The notes: generated from the sequence alone by a model not told the origin. 64,000 bases of DNA from Streptococcus mitis (GCF_016658865.1 NZ_CP067992.1:1197001-1261000), one strand, 5' to 3'. Positions 9,636 through 19,723 are shown, counted from the stretch's first letter. Numbers and translations: made by a program.

Positions 9636-9750
9636 ATACTCAATGAAAATCAAAGAGCAAACTAGTAAGCTAGCCGCAGGTTGCTCAAAACACTGTTTTG
9701 AGGTTGCAGATGGAAGCTGACGCAGTTTGAAGAGATTTTCGAAGAGTATC
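9636..9750. repeat. BOX element lacking boxB (boxA-boxC type)
   Basis: A 115-bp element with BOX ends: one terminus reads ATACTCAATGAAAATCAAAG, the other TTTGAAGAGATTTTCGAAGA followed by GTAT. The left 70 bases match boxC (GCAAACTAG, AGCTAGCCGCAGGTTGCTC, CACTGTTTTGAGG). The right part is a shortened boxA keeping GCTGACGCAG. No boxB unit lies between, and most of the CGGCAAGGCGACG part of boxA is missing. It lies upstream of tmk and downstream of proC, in the gap between two leftward operons. BOX elements are non-autonomous repeats of the mitis group. Confidence 0.85.
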
Positions 9751-9760
9751 AAACACCATA

Positions 9761-9787
9761 AAAGAGGCAGACAAATCTACCTCTTAT
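9761..9787 (-). terminator. Rho-independent terminator after proBAC
   Basis: AAGAGG (9782-9787 on the complement) pairs with CCTCTT (9762-9767) through an extended AGA/TCT stem, with trailing T residues on the minus strand. The stem begins within the proC stop region. Confidence 0.75.
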
Positions 9788-10581
9788 TTACCTAGTTCTT
9801 GTGTTCGTTTGTATGCTTGATGAACTGCATCCATGACTGTTCCTCGAAAAGCATGCGCTTCTAAGCTTGCTACACCAGCAATAGTCGAACCTCCTGGGCT
9901 ACAAACTTGGTCTTTCAAGATCCCAGGATGTTGCTGGCTTTCTAGGACCAATTGTCCAGCGCCGACAACTGTTTGAGCTGCCATTTTCAATGCCGTTTCT
10001 CTTGGCAATCCTGTCTGAACACCTGCATCTGCCAAGGCCTCAATAAAAAGATAGACAAAGGCCGGCCCACAACCTGCAAGACCTGTCGCTGCATCAATTA
10101 AGCTTTCCCCAAGTTCAATCAAGAGACCAGCCTTGGCTAAAAGCTGACAAAAAAGTTCACTGTCCTCAGCACGACAGTTTGCTGATATGGCATAACTAAT
10201 CACTCCTTGCCCGATAGAAGCAGGGGTATTTGGCATCATACGAATAATTCGGTGCTGACTTGGAAGAAGACTAGCCAGTTTTTCCAAGGTCAATCCAGCT
10301 GCCATGGAAATCAAAAGAAGACTTTCTCTTTTTTCAAGGATGGTCTGGTATTGAGAAAGCAGTTCAGAAAACTGAGCAGGCTTAACTCCTAGAAAAATCA
10401 CATCTGCTTCTGCAAAAATTTCTTCATTGCTGGAAGCCTGACCACCAAAGTCTGCAATGAAAGCGTCTACCTTGGCTTGAGTACGATTAGCAAGGAGAAG
10501 GTCATCGCCCGTCTTAGCCTGCAAGACAGCCTTGGCCAAACTAGCACCCATATTCCCCAAGCCGATAAATCCAATCTTCAT
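9784..10581 (-). CDS. proC: Pyrroline-5-carboxylate reductase
   Basis: A 265-aa NAD(P)H-dependent enzyme for the last step of proline synthesis, reducing pyrroline-5-carboxylate to proline. The Rossmann motif MKIGFIGLGNMGASLAKA opens the protein, VIFLGVKPAQ follows, and the C-terminal dimer/active-site signature is DQVCSPGGSTIAGVASLEAHAFRG. It starts 3 nt after the proA stop, completing a proB-proA-proC operon that makes proline from glutamate. Confidence 0.97.
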   Translation of the reverse strand: MKIGFIGLGNMGASLAKAVLQAKTGDDLLLANRTQAKVDAFIADFGGQASSNEEIFAEADVIFLGVKPAQFSELLSQYQTILEKRESLLLISMAAGLTLEKLASLLPSQHRIIRMMPNTPASIGQGVISYAISANCRAEDSELFCQLLAKAGLLIELGESLIDAATGLAGCGPAFVYLFIEALADAGVQTGLPRETALKMAAQTVVGAGQLVLESQQHPGILKDQVCSPGGSTIAGVASLEAHAFRGTVMDAVHQAYKRTQELGK

Positions 10582-10584
10582 CTC

Positions 10585-11847
10585 TTACTCCCTTATCTGT
10601 CCGTCACCAGTAACCACATACTTGTAGCTAGTCAACTCCTTCAAGCCCATTGGACCACGCGCGTGCAATTTCTGAGTAGAAATCCCCATTTCACAACCAA
10701 GACCAAATTGGCCACCATCTGTGAAACGAGTTGAGGCATTGACATAGACGGCTGCTGAGTCCACTTGATCTGTAAAGTAAGCTGCAGCTTCAGCATTTTC
10801 CGTCACAATGGCATCCGAATGATGGGTACTGTGGGTTTCAATATGGGCAACCGCTTCTTCTAAACTGCTCACAACCTTAACAGCTAATACATAGTCTAAA
10901 AATTCGGTGTCAAAGTCTTGAGCTTCAGCTACTTGACCTGAAACAAACTGGCTTGCTTTGCTATCCAAGCGGAATTGAATTGGTTCCAGTCCAGCTTCTT
11001 TACGCTCTGCAACTAGAACTTGCTCCAAGCGAGGAAGGAAGCTTGCTGCCTTGTCTTCATGAACAAGTAGAACCTCCATGGCATTGCAGACAGAAGGGCG
11101 ACTGGTTTTAGCATTGTTGATGATAGACAGAGCCTTGTCTTCATCTGCATCCTTATCCACATAGACATGGACAATCCCAGTCCCGGTCTCGATAACTGGT
11201 ACAATAGCATTCTCAACCACTGCATTGATCAAACCAGCTCCTCCACGAGGAATGAGAAGGTCTAGATAGTCCTTGGCCTTCATCATGGCATAGCTACTTT
11301 CACGGCTGGTGTCTTCCACCAGTTGAATTACATCTGGGTGAATAGTAGTCGTCTCCAAGCCCTTCTTCAAGGCTGTGACAATGGCATGGGCAGTTTGATA
11401 GGCATCCTTCCCACTACGAAGAACAACCGCATTTCCACTCTTGAGAGCCAAAGCAGCCGCGTCAGACGTCACATTTGGACGGCTTTCATAGATAATACCG
11501 ATAACACCCATAGCCACCCGTTTCTTGGTGATAACCAAACCATTTTCAAGTTGATTGGTTTCTAAAACTTCACCGATTGGATCTGGTAAGGCAACCACTT
11601 CACGAATCCCAGTTGCCATCGCTTCTATACGACTTGCATCCAAATAAAGACGATCCAGCATCACATCTGAGATTTTACCCTTAGCCGCTTCCATATCGAG
11701 GGCATTGGCCGCTAAAATTTCCTCAGTAGCTACTAATAAGTGATCAGCCATGGCTAGCAAGGCTTGATTTTTCACATCTTCACTAGCTGTGTTGATCGAT
11801 TTTTTAACAGCCTGTACCTGTTCAAATTGTTCTTGTGTACTTACCAT
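10585..11847 (-). CDS. proA: Gamma-glutamyl phosphate reductase
   Basis: A 420-aa NADPH-dependent reductase converting gamma-glutamyl phosphate to glutamate semialdehyde. The aldehyde-dehydrogenase-type catalytic cysteine lies in [13 protein letters not shown] (near residue 252). Other family stretches are [28 protein letters not shown] and [21 protein letters not shown]. It sits 9 nt after proB and 3 nt before proC. Confidence 0.97.
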   Translation of the reverse strand: MVSTQEQFEQVQAVKKSINTASEDVKNQALLAMADHLLVATEEILAANALDMEAAKGKISDVMLDRLYLDASRIEAMATGIREVVALPDPIGEVLETNQLENGLVITKKRVAMGVIGIIYESRPNVTSDAAALALKSGNAVVLRSGKDAYQTAHAIVTALKKGLETTTIHPDVIQLVEDTSRESSYAMMKAKDYLDLLIPRGGAGLINAVVENAIVPVIETGTGIVHVYVDKDADEDKALSIINNAKTSRPSVCNAMEVLLVHEDKAASFLPRLEQVLVAERKEAGLEPIQFRLDSKASQFVSGQVAEAQDFDTEFLDYVLAVKVVSSLEEAVAHIETHSTHHSDAIVTENAEAAAYFTDQVDSAAVYVNASTRFTDGGQFGLGCEMGISTQKLHARGPMGLKELTSYKYVVTGDGQIRE

Positions 11848-11856
11848 AGTTTACCT

Positions 11857-12966
11857 CTAAAATTCTGTAAAGAGTAGTTGGATTTCAGGAGTAATGGAAA
11901 TCCAGTCATCACGGTGAATCAAGACACCCTTGGCTTTTTGAGAACGCAACATATCCTCCAAAGCAGATGCTCCAAATTGCACGCGTCCTTTTCCAAGTGA
12001 TTTTCCACTTTCCTTGTCAAATACTGTCACGATATCACCGTAAGAAAAGGCTCCTTCTGCGTCAACAATACCAGATAAAAGGAGACTCTTCCCATGTTGA
12101 GAGAGAGCTTCTGCAGCCCCTTTATCAACCCAAATAGAACCTTGACTCTGAGCATAAAAGGCCAGCCATTGTTTCTGGGTACGAAGTCCCTTCTCTTGCG
12201 CAACAAAGTAGGAACCATCCTTGGTCTCCTCAGCTGCTTCAATCATGGCATCTGACTTCAAGGATGAGCAGATATAAACAGGAACTCCTGATTCCGTCGC
12301 GATAGTTGCAGCTTTGATTTTGGTTAACATGCCACCTGTACCATTAGACGAACCTGCTCCACCGGCCATATCAATAATCTCACGATTGATGGTCTCGATT
12401 TTCTCCAAGCGTTTGGCTCTTGGGTCTGAATTAGGATTTCCAGTATATAGACCGTCTACGTCTGTCAAGAGGACCAAAAGGTCTGCTTGGACCATGGCTG
12501 CTACCTGAGCACTTAGAGTGTCATTGTCCCCGACCTTGAGCTCATCAATAACGACACTGTCATTCTCATTGATAATAGGAATCGCGCCACGGCTAAGTAG
12601 AACTGACAAAGCCTGATGGGCATTTTTATAACGGCGCTTATCCACAAAATCATCCTGAGTCAGCAAAATTTGTGCAGAAACGATTTGGCGCAAGAGAAGA
12701 TTGGTCGTGTATTCTTCCAACAAAAGTCCTTGTCCTACCGCTGCTGAAGCCTGTTTATCAGCAATCTTAGTCGGACGCTTTTTAAATCCTAAGGCCCCAA
12801 AACCAGCCGCAATGGCACCTGACGACACCAAAATCAATTCATGACCAGCCTCGTGCAGCATAGCCAACTGTTGGGTAATAGCTTTTACTTTACTACGTGA
12901 TAAACTTCCATCCTCATTCGTCAGAGAAGAAGTCCCCACCTTAAAGACAATCCGTTTGAATTTCAT
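11857..12966 (-). CDS. proB: Glutamate 5-kinase
   Basis: A 369-aa enzyme phosphorylating glutamate, the committed and usually proline-inhibited step. The kinase domain spans about residues 1-255 ([50 protein letters not shown]). The last 100 residues are a PUA domain ([20 protein letters not shown]). The ATG at 12966 follows GGAGTGAGACT; the longer frame to 12987 adds seven residues foreign to the family. Confidence 0.96.
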   Translation of the reverse strand: MKFKRIVFKVGTSSLTNEDGSLSRSKVKAITQQLAMLHEAGHELILVSSGAIAAGFGALGFKKRPTKIADKQASAAVGQGLLLEEYTTNLLLRQIVSAQILLTQDDFVDKRRYKNAHQALSVLLSRGAIPIINENDSVVIDELKVGDNDTLSAQVAAMVQADLLVLLTDVDGLYTGNPNSDPRAKRLEKIETINREIIDMAGGAGSSNGTGGMLTKIKAATIATESGVPVYICSSLKSDAMIEAAEETKDGSYFVAQEKGLRTQKQWLAFYAQSQGSIWVDKGAAEALSQHGKSLLLSGIVDAEGAFSYGDIVTVFDKESGKSLGKGRVQFGASALEDMLRSQKAKGVLIHRDDWISITPEIQLLFTEF

Positions 12967-13036
12967 AGTCTCACTCCGATTCTTCATATTTATCCATTAT
13001 AACATGAATGGCAGGAAATAGAAAAGAGTTGATAGG

Positions 13037-13068
13037 AAAAAGGTCGAGACAAGCCATCTCAACCTTTT
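13037..13068 (-). terminator. Rho-independent terminator after rluD
   Basis: On the minus strand AAAAGGTTGAGA and TCTCGACCTTTTT form an 11-12 bp stem with one G-U pair, ending in five T residues. It closes the LysR-lspA-rluD transcript. Confidence 0.85.
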
Positions 13069-13075
13069 ATCAAAT

Positions 13076-13966
13076 CTAATTCTTTCTCAATCTCTCCAAG
13101 GTTTCCTTAAAAATCTCTGGGATATCTGCTGTAAATTCTAAGGTCTCACCTGTTCGTGGATGCGTAAATCCTAGAGTCTTGGCATGAAGAAATTGTCCAT
13201 GTCCTTTCAAAGTCTTGCGAGGACCATAGACTTCATCACCAGCGACTGGATGACCAATATAAGCCATGTGAACACGGATTTGATGGGTGCGGCCTGTTTC
13301 CAACTGCAGCTCCACTAAACTATAATCACCAAAGCGTTCCAAAACGTGGAAACGGGTCACTGCAGGTTTCCCTTTAGCAGTCACAGCCTGTTTCTTACGG
13401 TCTTTTTCACTACGGCCAATCGGTGCTTCAATTACACCACGATCATTAGGCAGATTTCCATGAACAATCGCCCAATATTTGCGGAGAGACTTTTTATCCT
13501 TGAGTTCTTGGGCAAGTGCTAGATGCGCATCATCGTTTTTAGCAATCATGAGAAGGCCTGACGTATCTTTATCAATACGGTGAACAATTCCTGGACGCAG
13601 AACCCCATTGATACCCGACAAGTCCTTAATATGATACATAAGGGCATTTACCAGAGTTCCACTAGTATGACCAGCACTCGGATGCACAACCATTCCCTGA
13701 GGCTTGTTAACGACGGCCACATCCTCATCTTGGTAGATGATATCTAGCGGAAGATTCTCAGCCACATACTCTAAGACCTCAGGCTCTGGTACATGGTAAG
13801 TGACGATATCACCCTCTTGAACTGTGTATTTAGCTTTCTTGACTTGGCCATTGACCAAGACCTGGCATGATTTGATTTGTTCATTCGCGAGACTGCGTGA
13901 TAATTCTGTCAAATCTGACAAAGCCTTATCTAAACGCAGGCCACCAGTTTCAATTTTAATTTCCAT
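13076..13966 (-). CDS. rluD: RluD-type 23S rRNA pseudouridine synthase
   Basis: A 296-aa pseudouridine synthase. An N-terminal S4 RNA-binding domain (about residues 10-75, [21 protein letters not shown]) precedes the catalytic domain with the [15 protein letters not shown] motif carrying the catalytic aspartate (near residue 138). In RluD-family members the targets are uridines of 23S rRNA helix 69; the exact target here is inferred. It overlaps the lspA stop by 11 nt, the usual lspA-rluD arrangement in Firmicutes. Confidence 0.95.
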   Translation of the reverse strand: MEIKIETGGLRLDKALSDLTELSRSLANEQIKSCQVLVNGQVKKAKYTVQEGDIVTYHVPEPEVLEYVAENLPLDIIYQDEDVAVVNKPQGMVVHPSAGHTSGTLVNALMYHIKDLSGINGVLRPGIVHRIDKDTSGLLMIAKNDDAHLALAQELKDKKSLRKYWAIVHGNLPNDRGVIEAPIGRSEKDRKKQAVTAKGKPAVTRFHVLERFGDYSLVELQLETGRTHQIRVHMAYIGHPVAGDEVYGPRKTLKGHGQFLHAKTLGFTHPRTGETLEFTADIPEIFKETLERLRKN

Positions 13967-14417
13967 TTATTTCCTCTTTTAGCATTGCAATCAATAAAAT
14001 AATCACTCCAACCGTCAGATAGCTATCTGCCACATTGAAAATTGCAAAGTTGATAAAGTCAAGGTGGATCATATCCACAACAAAGCCCTGACTGACCCTG
14101 TCAATAAAGTTTCCAAGTCCACCTGCGATAATCAAGGTCAAACCCAAGACCATCCAGAGTGAGTCCTCCATGTGTTTATGTAAATACCAAATGGCACCAA
14201 CCACGACAACCAGAGTAATGATAGCAAATAACCACTGCTGGTCTTGTAGCATCGAAAAGGCAGCCCCTCGATTTTGCAGATAGGTCAAGCTAACGAAATT
14301 AGGAATCCAAGAGCGCACTTCACCCAGTGGAATCTGCTGGACGATATAGGATTTAACTAACTGATCCAGCGCAATCAACAGCAGTACAATGACTGCCACT
14401 ATTCCTCTTTTTTTCAT
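13956..14417 (-). CDS. lspA: Lipoprotein signal peptidase (signal peptidase II)
   Basis: A 153-aa membrane aspartyl protease that removes the signal peptide from diacylglyceryl-modified prolipoproteins. It has four membrane segments; the two catalytic aspartates lie in GNFIDRV (near residue 108) and [11 protein letters not shown] (near 130). It overlaps the upstream LysR gene by 4 nt and rluD by 11 nt. Its likely substrates here include the lipoproteins at 30500 and 48123. Confidence 0.96.
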   Translation of the reverse strand: MKKRGIVAVIVLLLIALDQLVKSYIVQQIPLGEVRSWIPNFVSLTYLQNRGAAFSMLQDQQWLFAIITLVVVVGAIWYLHKHMEDSLWMVLGLTLIIAGGLGNFIDRVSQGFVVDMIHLDFINFAIFNVADSYLTVGVIILLIAMLKEEINGN

Positions 14418-15322
14418 GATTTCCTCTTCTGATTAAAATATTCTTGCATGACTTCTACAAAGAGAGTCCCAGCTTGACTGAGCTCCACTTCCTCACGTTT
14501 AACGTAGACCATGCGATTATCTAGATTATCCTTGAGACGAATAACGGTAATGCCATTAACACTATCACTATCTAAAAATCCAGAACCTGTCGCATAGGCG
14601 TCCGTCCGCTCCAAAATACCATTCAAGGTGGCACGGTCTGTCACATTAAACATCTGTGAGCTAGCGCTGGTATCAACAAAGTTCTCTGAATAATAAAGGT
14701 ACTCGTCTTTCTCTTGAGTAAAACGAACCGTTGGTAGATCCGCTAAATCCTCCATAACCAATTCCTCTTTCTGAGCCAAAGGATGCCCCTCGCGGAGATA
14801 AATGTGGGTATGGAAGGGAATCAATTCAATGACCTCCAGACCTAGCTTTTCAACCCGTTGCATGATCCCCTTTTTATTTTGATTGTTAAGGTAGATAATC
14901 CCAATCTCACTGTGCCCCTGAGCTACTTCATCAAGGATTTGAACTGTAGTAGACTCAAAAATACGGAAATTTTTGTAATCAGGATAGCGCTCTGAAAAGG
15001 CCGTAATGGTCGGTGGCAAGAAGTCATAGTGTTGACTAGCAATGGAAAATTCATCCTTTTCTTCTTCAGGATTGGCATACTGATTTTGAAAAATATCAAA
15101 TCCTTTAACCAATTCTTGCGCTTTTTCATAGAATTCCATACCACGACGGGTCAAGAAAGTCCCTGAGCTGGTCCGACGGAAAATCTTAAAGCCCAACTCT
15201 TTTTCCAAATCACGAACAGAAATGGACAGACTCGGCTGACTAACATACATCTTTTCAGCTGCTTCACGGAAAGTACCACTATTGGCAATGGCAACAACAT
15301 AGCGTAATTGTTGAATGTTCAT
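14414..15322 (-). CDS. cpsY: LysR family regulator (CpsY/MtaR type)
   Basis: A 302-aa LysR-type regulator. The N-terminal winged HTH is canonical ([45 protein letters not shown]), followed by a two-lobed effector domain (about residues 90-295). In streptococci the orthologous gene beside lspA is called cpsY or mtaR and controls methionine uptake and survival in blood or neutrophils; I assign it by context and resemblance, so the regulon is inferred. The stop overlaps lspA by 4 nt. Confidence 0.85.
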   Translation of the reverse strand: MNIQQLRYVVAIANSGTFREAAEKMYVSQPSLSISVRDLEKELGFKIFRRTSSGTFLTRRGMEFYEKAQELVKGFDIFQNQYANPEEEKDEFSIASQHYDFLPPTITAFSERYPDYKNFRIFESTTVQILDEVAQGHSEIGIIYLNNQNKKGIMQRVEKLGLEVIELIPFHTHIYLREGHPLAQKEELVMEDLADLPTVRFTQEKDEYLYYSENFVDTSASSQMFNVTDRATLNGILERTDAYATGSGFLDSDSVNGITVIRLKDNLDNRMVYVKREEVELSQAGTLFVEVMQEYFNQKRKS

Positions 15323-15430
15323 CTTCTACCTCCAACTTCTCTATCTGTTCATTATATCATATTTCAGAAGCTTTCCACAAAGGAAAAAAGGTATCAAAAG
15401 AAATTTGACCTAAACTTGGATTTTAAAATA

Positions 15431-15453
15431 TGGGTACCAAAATGGGTACCAAA
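15431..15453. repeat. Tandem copy of TGGGTACCAAA
   Basis: Two exact copies of TGGGTACCAAA (15431-15441 and 15443-15453), one base apart, lie in the gap between rpmA and the LysR gene, beside the rpmA terminator. Sequence like this is seen at the 3' ends of streptococcal integrase genes and their attachment sites, so it may be a scar. That reading is an inference. Confidence 0.4.
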
Positions 15454-15454
15454 C

Positions 15455-15489
15455 CAAAAAAATAGGCTCTCCGAAAACTCGGAAAGCCT
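15455..15489 (-). terminator. Rho-independent terminator after rplU-prp-rpmA
   Basis: Arms AGGCTCTCCGA (15464-15474) and TCGGAAAGCCT (15479-15489) pair over 10 of 11 positions. The minus strand then runs into seven or eight T residues (15455-15462). A second hairpin, AAAAAGATTC/GAATCTTTTT at 15541-15563, overlaps the rpmA stop codon. Confidence 0.88.
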
Positions 15490-15561
15490 TAGTTAAAGCT
15501 ACTTCTAGCTTCCTCGCCTTTATATTTCAAGGCTCGGGATAAAAAGATTCACTGAATCTTT

Positions 15562-15855
15562 TTATTTAGCGATTGGGTAAACAGAAACTTGTTTTTTATC
15601 GCGTCCTTTACGTTCAAAGCGTACTACGCCTTCAACTTTAGCGAACAAAGTATCGTCTCCACCACGTCCAACGTTTACACCTGGGTAGATGTGTGTACCA
15701 CGTTGACGGTAAAGGATTGATCCACCTGTTACAGTTTGTCCGTCAGCTGCTTTAGCTCCAAGACGTTTCGCTTGTGAATCACGTCCGTTTGATGTAGAAC
15801 CTCCACCTTTTTTGTGGGCGAAAAGTTGCAAGTTGTTAAGAGTCATTTTTAACAT
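15562..15855 (-). CDS. rpmA: 50S ribosomal protein L27 with cleavable N-terminal extension
   Basis: A 97-aa L27. The mature protein, [14 protein letters not shown] onward, is preceded by a 12-residue extension ending in LNNLQLF. In Firmicutes this extension is removed between Phe and Ala (here F12 and A13) by the protease Prp, encoded by the adjacent upstream gene. The ATG at 15855 follows GGAGG at good spacing; starting at M4 would still leave the cleavage site. The order rplU-prp-rpmA is conserved where this processing occurs. Confidence 0.97.
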   Translation of the reverse strand: MLKMTLNNLQLFAHKKGGGSTSNGRDSQAKRLGAKAADGQTVTGGSILYRQRGTHIYPGVNVGRGGDDTLFAKVEGVVRFERKGRDKKQVSVYPIAK

Positions 15856-15871
15856 AATGTTTTCCTCCGTG

Positions 15872-16225
<354 letters not shown>

Positions 16226-16231
16226 TTAAAA

Positions 16232-16546
16232 TTAAGCGTTGATTGCGTTGATGACAACTTTTGTATATGGTTGACGGTGACCTTGTTTACGGTGGCTACC
16301 TTTTTTAGGTTTGTACTTGTAAGTAACAACTTTCTTTTGTTTTCCTTGTTTTTCAACAGTTCCAACTACAGTAGCTCCAGCAACAAGTGGAGTTCCGACA
16401 ACAGTGTTTTCACCACCAACAAGAACAACTTCGTTAAAAGTAACTTCTTGACCAGCTTCAACGTTCAATTTTTCAACGTAAACTGCTTGACCAACTTCAA
16501 CTTTAACTTGTTTTCCGCCAGTTTTGATAATTGCGTATGTGCTCAT
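16232..16546 (-). CDS. rplU: 50S ribosomal protein L21
   Basis: A 104-aa L21, full length: [24 protein letters not shown] at the start and the RNA-binding tail [22 protein letters not shown]. It heads rplU-prp-rpmA and has a strong AGGAGG site 7 nt before the ATG. A long leader precedes it. Confidence 0.97.
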
Positions 16547-16776
16547 TATGCACCTCCTATGATTTTTATGGGTTTCCCCGAATTTTTTGTGAAGACTCGC
16601 CTAGCATCGTGGGACGAACCACTTAAAAGAAGAGCTCTAAGTATAACAAAGAATAAACTAGGAATTGAGCCGAAGGCATAACTTATGTTAGGCAAGGCGA
16701 CAATGACGAAGTTTAAATTTGTTATACGACGAGCGACGATGTTCGTGCGGTTGCACAGGAATGTGCATAGTCAACT
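16547..16776 (-). ncRNA. Probable L21 leader (5' regulatory RNA of rplU)
   Basis: About 230 nt lie between the rplU promoter and start codon, far longer than needed. Within it GTATAACAAA and TTTGTTATAC form a 10-bp arm around a GC-richer core, with further local hairpins nearer the start. In Firmicutes the L21 operon often carries an autoregulatory leader here. The pairing is seen; identity with that family is inferred from position. Confidence 0.55.
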
Positions 16777-16781
16777 CTTCA

Positions 16782-16810
16782 AGTATAGCATATCTCCTAT
16801 TTTCTTACAA
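16782..16810 (-). promoter_or_regulatory. rplU promoter
   Basis: On the minus strand TTGTAA (16805-16810) and TATACT (16782-16787) are 17 nt apart, with a TGC extended -10. It overlaps the 3' edge of the convergently spaced DUF1275 region. Confidence 0.75.
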
Positions 16811-16820
16811 GTAATAACAC

Positions 16821-17513
16821 CTAAAATGAAGTTTTTTCTTTTACTTTTTTCTGCCAAGATGCAAAAAGCATGCTGAGGTAAAAAATACTCATCATAATTG
16901 GAACACCAAGAATGGTCTTTTCATGATAGAAAATCGTCAAATAGGCTGAAAAGACAACGCCAAGGACAAAACTACTAAGCAGGCTTACAAAGATAATCCC
17001 TTCACGCAAAAAAGGAGTGTGCTTAGTTCGGAAATAATCTCCAAAAGCCAGCATGGTCCGTTTGATGTTCCCTGTCATAAAAGCGTTATTGTAGGCAATA
17101 CCCGACACTTCTCCAAAAGCAGTTGTCACCAACCCCATACAGAACGCCAAGGGTGGCACTAGATAGATATTATCTACAGTCTGCGGCACAAAACCGATAA
17201 CTATTGATAAGATTGCCAAAGGAATCAGTGACAAAATTGGTTTTTTAACAATTCTCAATTTTTCCTTATAAATAGTTAGTAAAAAGACTCCCATCATAAA
17301 AGCTAGTAAGGTCATTACTTTGGCACTAGCATCTGATACATTGTGTTGAATGAGTCCCACTGATAGAAAGACGACATTCCCCGTTTGTCCAGCTACAAGA
17401 GTATTCCCTCGGACAATAAACGTATAGGCATCTACATATCCTGCACAAAAAGTCAAAAAAAGCGCTAGCCTCTTAGACTGACGTGATATTTTTCTTATAG
17501 GTAGTAACCTCAT
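16821..17513 (-). CDS. YoaK/DUF1275 family membrane protein
   Basis: A 230-aa protein with six hydrophobic segments. DUF1275 features are FCAGYVDAYTFIVRGNTLVAGQTGNVVFLSVGL near the N-terminus and YNNAFMTGNIKRTML in the middle. The family is often called a YoaK-type transporter, but no substrate is established. I place the ATG at 17513, just after GGGAGGGAAA; the frame extends four codons upstream. It lies alone between the rplU promoter and a divergently transcribed oxidoreductase. Confidence 0.85.
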   Translation of the reverse strand: MRLLPIRKISRQSKRLALFLTFCAGYVDAYTFIVRGNTLVAGQTGNVVFLSVGLIQHNVSDASAKVMTLLAFMMGVFLLTIYKEKLRIVKKPILSLIPLAILSIVIGFVPQTVDNIYLVPPLAFCMGLVTTAFGEVSGIAYNNAFMTGNIKRTMLAFGDYFRTKHTPFLREGIIFVSLLSSFVLGVVFSAYLTIFYHEKTILGVPIMMSIFYLSMLFASWQKKVKEKTSF

Positions 17514-17602
17514 TTTCCCTCCCATTTCATTTACTCATCTCATTATTGTACCACTTTCTTTGGGAAAGTCCTAGTAGCTTATTTGAAAATTTTTACCCTC
17601 TG

Positions 17603-17632
17603 TTGGATAGTCTCTGCCATCTATGTTATAAT
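17603..17632 (+). promoter_or_regulatory. Promoter of the oxidoreductase-helicase unit
   Basis: TTGGAT (17603-17608), 18 nt, then TATAAT (17627-17632) with a TGT extended -10. It lies inside the longer open frame that begins at 17583, which shows that the real start is the downstream ATG at 17667. Confidence 0.8.
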
Positions 17633-17666
17633 GAAAGAAGGATTTGAAATCGGAAAAGGAGTATCT

Positions 17667-18644
17667 ATGCTTAAATTAGCTGTCATCGGAACAGGCGCTA
17701 TCAGCCATCACTTCATAGAAGCAGCCCATACCAGCGGAGAATACCAGCTGGTCGCAGTCTATTCTAGAAAACTTGAAACCGCAGCAACCTTTGCTTCTCG
17801 CTATGAAAATATCCAACTCTTCGATCAATTAGAGGACTTCTTCAAATCTTCCTTTGATGTAGTCTATATTGCCAGTCCAAACTCCTTACATTTTGCTCAG
17901 GCAAAAGCTGCCTTGTCTGCTGGTAAGCACGTTATTCTTGAAAAGCCAGCTGTTACTCAACCACAAGAATGGCTGAATTTGATTCAAACAGCTGAGAAAA
18001 ATAATTGTTTTATCTTTGAAGCAGCTCGTAATTATCACGAGGAAGCTTTTACTACCATCAAAAACTTTTTAGCAGACAAGCAAGTGTTAGGGGCAGATTT
18101 CAACTATGCCAAGTATTCTTCAAAAATGCCGGACTTGTTGGCTGGGAAGACACCAAATGTCTTTTCAGATTGTTTTGCTGGTGGAGCCCTTATGGATTTG
18201 GGGATTTATCCCCTCTATGTTGCCGTTCATCTTTTTGGAAAAGCTAATAACGTGACTTACCATGCTCAACAGCTTGACAATAGCATTGACCTAAATGGAG
18301 ACGGCATCCTCTTCTACCCAGACTTTCAAGTTCATATCAAGGCTGGGAAAAACATCACTTCCAATCTTCCTTGTGAGATTTACACAGCAGATGGAATCTT
18401 GACTCTCAACATGATTGAACATGTTCGCTCAGCTATTTTTAGCGACCACCAAGGAAATCAAGTCCATCTTCCTATCCAACAGGCTCCTCATACTATGACT
18501 GAGGAAGTCGCTGCATTTGCACAGATGATTCAGCAACCAGACCAGACACTCTACCAGACTTGGCTGGACGATGCAAGCTCTGTTCATGAACTACTATATA
18601 CCATGCGCCAGACTGCTGGCATTAGATTTGAGGCAGAAAAATGA
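17667..18644 (+). CDS. Gfo/Idh/MocA family oxidoreductase
   Basis: A 325-aa NAD(P)-dependent oxidoreductase. The N-terminal Rossmann motif is LKLAVIGTGAISHHF, and the family signature EKPAVTQPQEW contains the conserved Lys-Pro pair. A second domain follows, with GGALMDLGIYPLYVA carrying the usual catalytic-region D and Y. The substrate is probably a sugar or inositol-like compound but cannot be deduced. The ATG at 17667 has AAAAGGA upstream. The stop overlaps the next gene by 4 nt. Confidence 0.92.
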   Translation: MLKLAVIGTGAISHHFIEAAHTSGEYQLVAVYSRKLETAATFASRYENIQLFDQLEDFFKSSFDVVYIASPNSLHFAQAKAALSAGKHVILEKPAVTQPQEWLNLIQTAEKNNCFIFEAARNYHEEAFTTIKNFLADKQVLGADFNYAKYSSKMPDLLAGKTPNVFSDCFAGGALMDLGIYPLYVAVHLFGKANNVTYHAQQLDNSIDLNGDGILFYPDFQVHIKAGKNITSNLPCEIYTADGILTLNMIEHVRSAIFSDHQGNQVHLPIQQAPHTMTEEVAAFAQMIQQPDQTLYQTWLDDASSVHELLYTMRQTAGIRFEAEK

Positions 18645-19723
18645 AAACCAAACTACCGACTGAATGGCAAGAATTGAGTGACCAACTTGGTTTCCAAGAA
18701 TTTACTCCCATTCAAACTCAACTATTTGAGTCCCTTCTTGCTGGAGAAAACCTCCTAGGAGTGAGCCCAACAGGAACTGGTAAGACCCTCGCTTACCTCC
18801 TACCAAGTCTTCTCAGACTACAAAAGAAAAAAGCGCAGCAACTATTGATTCTAGCACCAAATACGGAGCTTGCTGGACAGATTTTTGACGTATGTAAAAC
18901 GTGGGCAGAAGCTATCGGCTTGACAGCCCAGCTCTTCTTATCAGGTTCAAGTCAAAAACGCCAGATTGAACGACTCAAAAAAGGACCAGAAATTCTAATC
19001 GGCACTCCTGGTCGTATCTTTGAGTTGATTAAATTGAAAAAAATCAAGATGATGAATGTAGAAACCATCATCCTGGATGAATTTGACCAATTGCTTGATG
19101 ATTCTCAGATTCACTTTGTTGAGAAAATAACTCACTACGCACCTCGTGACCACCAACTCATCTACATGAGTGCTACGACCAAGTTTGACCAAGAAAAGAT
19201 TGCATCTAATACGCGAACCATTGATCTCTCTGACCAAAAACTGGACAATATCCAGCATTTCTACATGCAGGTAGACCAACGTCACCGCGTTGATATGCTA
19301 CGAAAATTGGCTCATGTTGAGGATTTCCGCGGACTAGTCTTTTTTAACAGCCTATCAGACCTTGGGAGTGCCGAGGAAAAACTACAGTATCGTGATATAT
19401 TGGCTGTTTCCCTCGCTAGCGATGTCAATGTTAAATTTAGAAAAGTCATCTTAGAAAAGTTTAAAGATAAGCAACTAACCCTGCTTCTTGCAACTGACCT
19501 TTTGGCTCGTGGAATTGATATTGATAGTCTAGAATGTGTCGTAAACTTTGATGTCCCTAGAGATATTGAAACCTACACTCACCGTGCTGGCCGTACAGGT
19601 CGCATGGGTAAAGAAGGCTATGTTATCACTCTCGTCACTCATCCAGAAGAACTTAAAAAACTCAAGAAGTTCGCAAGAGTACGTGAAATTGTCCTAAAAA
19701 ATCAAGAACTCTATATCAAATAA
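18641..19723 (+). CDS. DEAD-box-type RNA helicase with a DEFD motif II
   Basis: A compact 360-aa superfamily-2 RNA helicase. Q motif FTPIQTQ, motif I SPTGTGKT, motif Ib GTPGRI, motif III SAT, motif V ATDLLARGID and motif VI HRAGRTGR are all visible, but motif II reads DEFD rather than DEAD. There is no C-terminal extension, so substrate specificity is not evident. Cold adaptation, mRNA turnover or ribosome assembly are possible by family. It overlaps the oxidoreductase gene by 4 nt, which suggests coupling rather than a shared pathway. Confidence 0.9.
   Translation: MKTKLPTEWQELSDQLGFQEFTPIQTQLFESLLAGENLLGVSPTGTGKTLAYLLPSLLRLQKKKAQQLLILAPNTELAGQIFDVCKTWAEAIGLTAQLFLSGSSQKRQIERLKKGPEILIGTPGRIFELIKLKKIKMMNVETIILDEFDQLLDDSQIHFVEKITHYAPRDHQLIYMSATTKFDQEKIASNTRTIDLSDQKLDNIQHFYMQVDQRHRVDMLRKLAHVEDFRGLVFFNSLSDLGSAEEKLQYRDILAVSLASDVNVKFRKVILEKFKDKQLTLLLATDLLARGIDIDSLECVVNFDVPRDIETYTHRAGRTGRMGKEGYVITLVTHPEELKKLKKFARVREIVLKNQELYIK

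Noticed and set aside
17583..17666. Longer start for the Gfo/Idh/MocA oxidoreductase
   Set aside because: The added 28 residues overlie a -35/-10 promoter and break the Rossmann N-terminus; the ATG at 17667 has a proper ribosome site.
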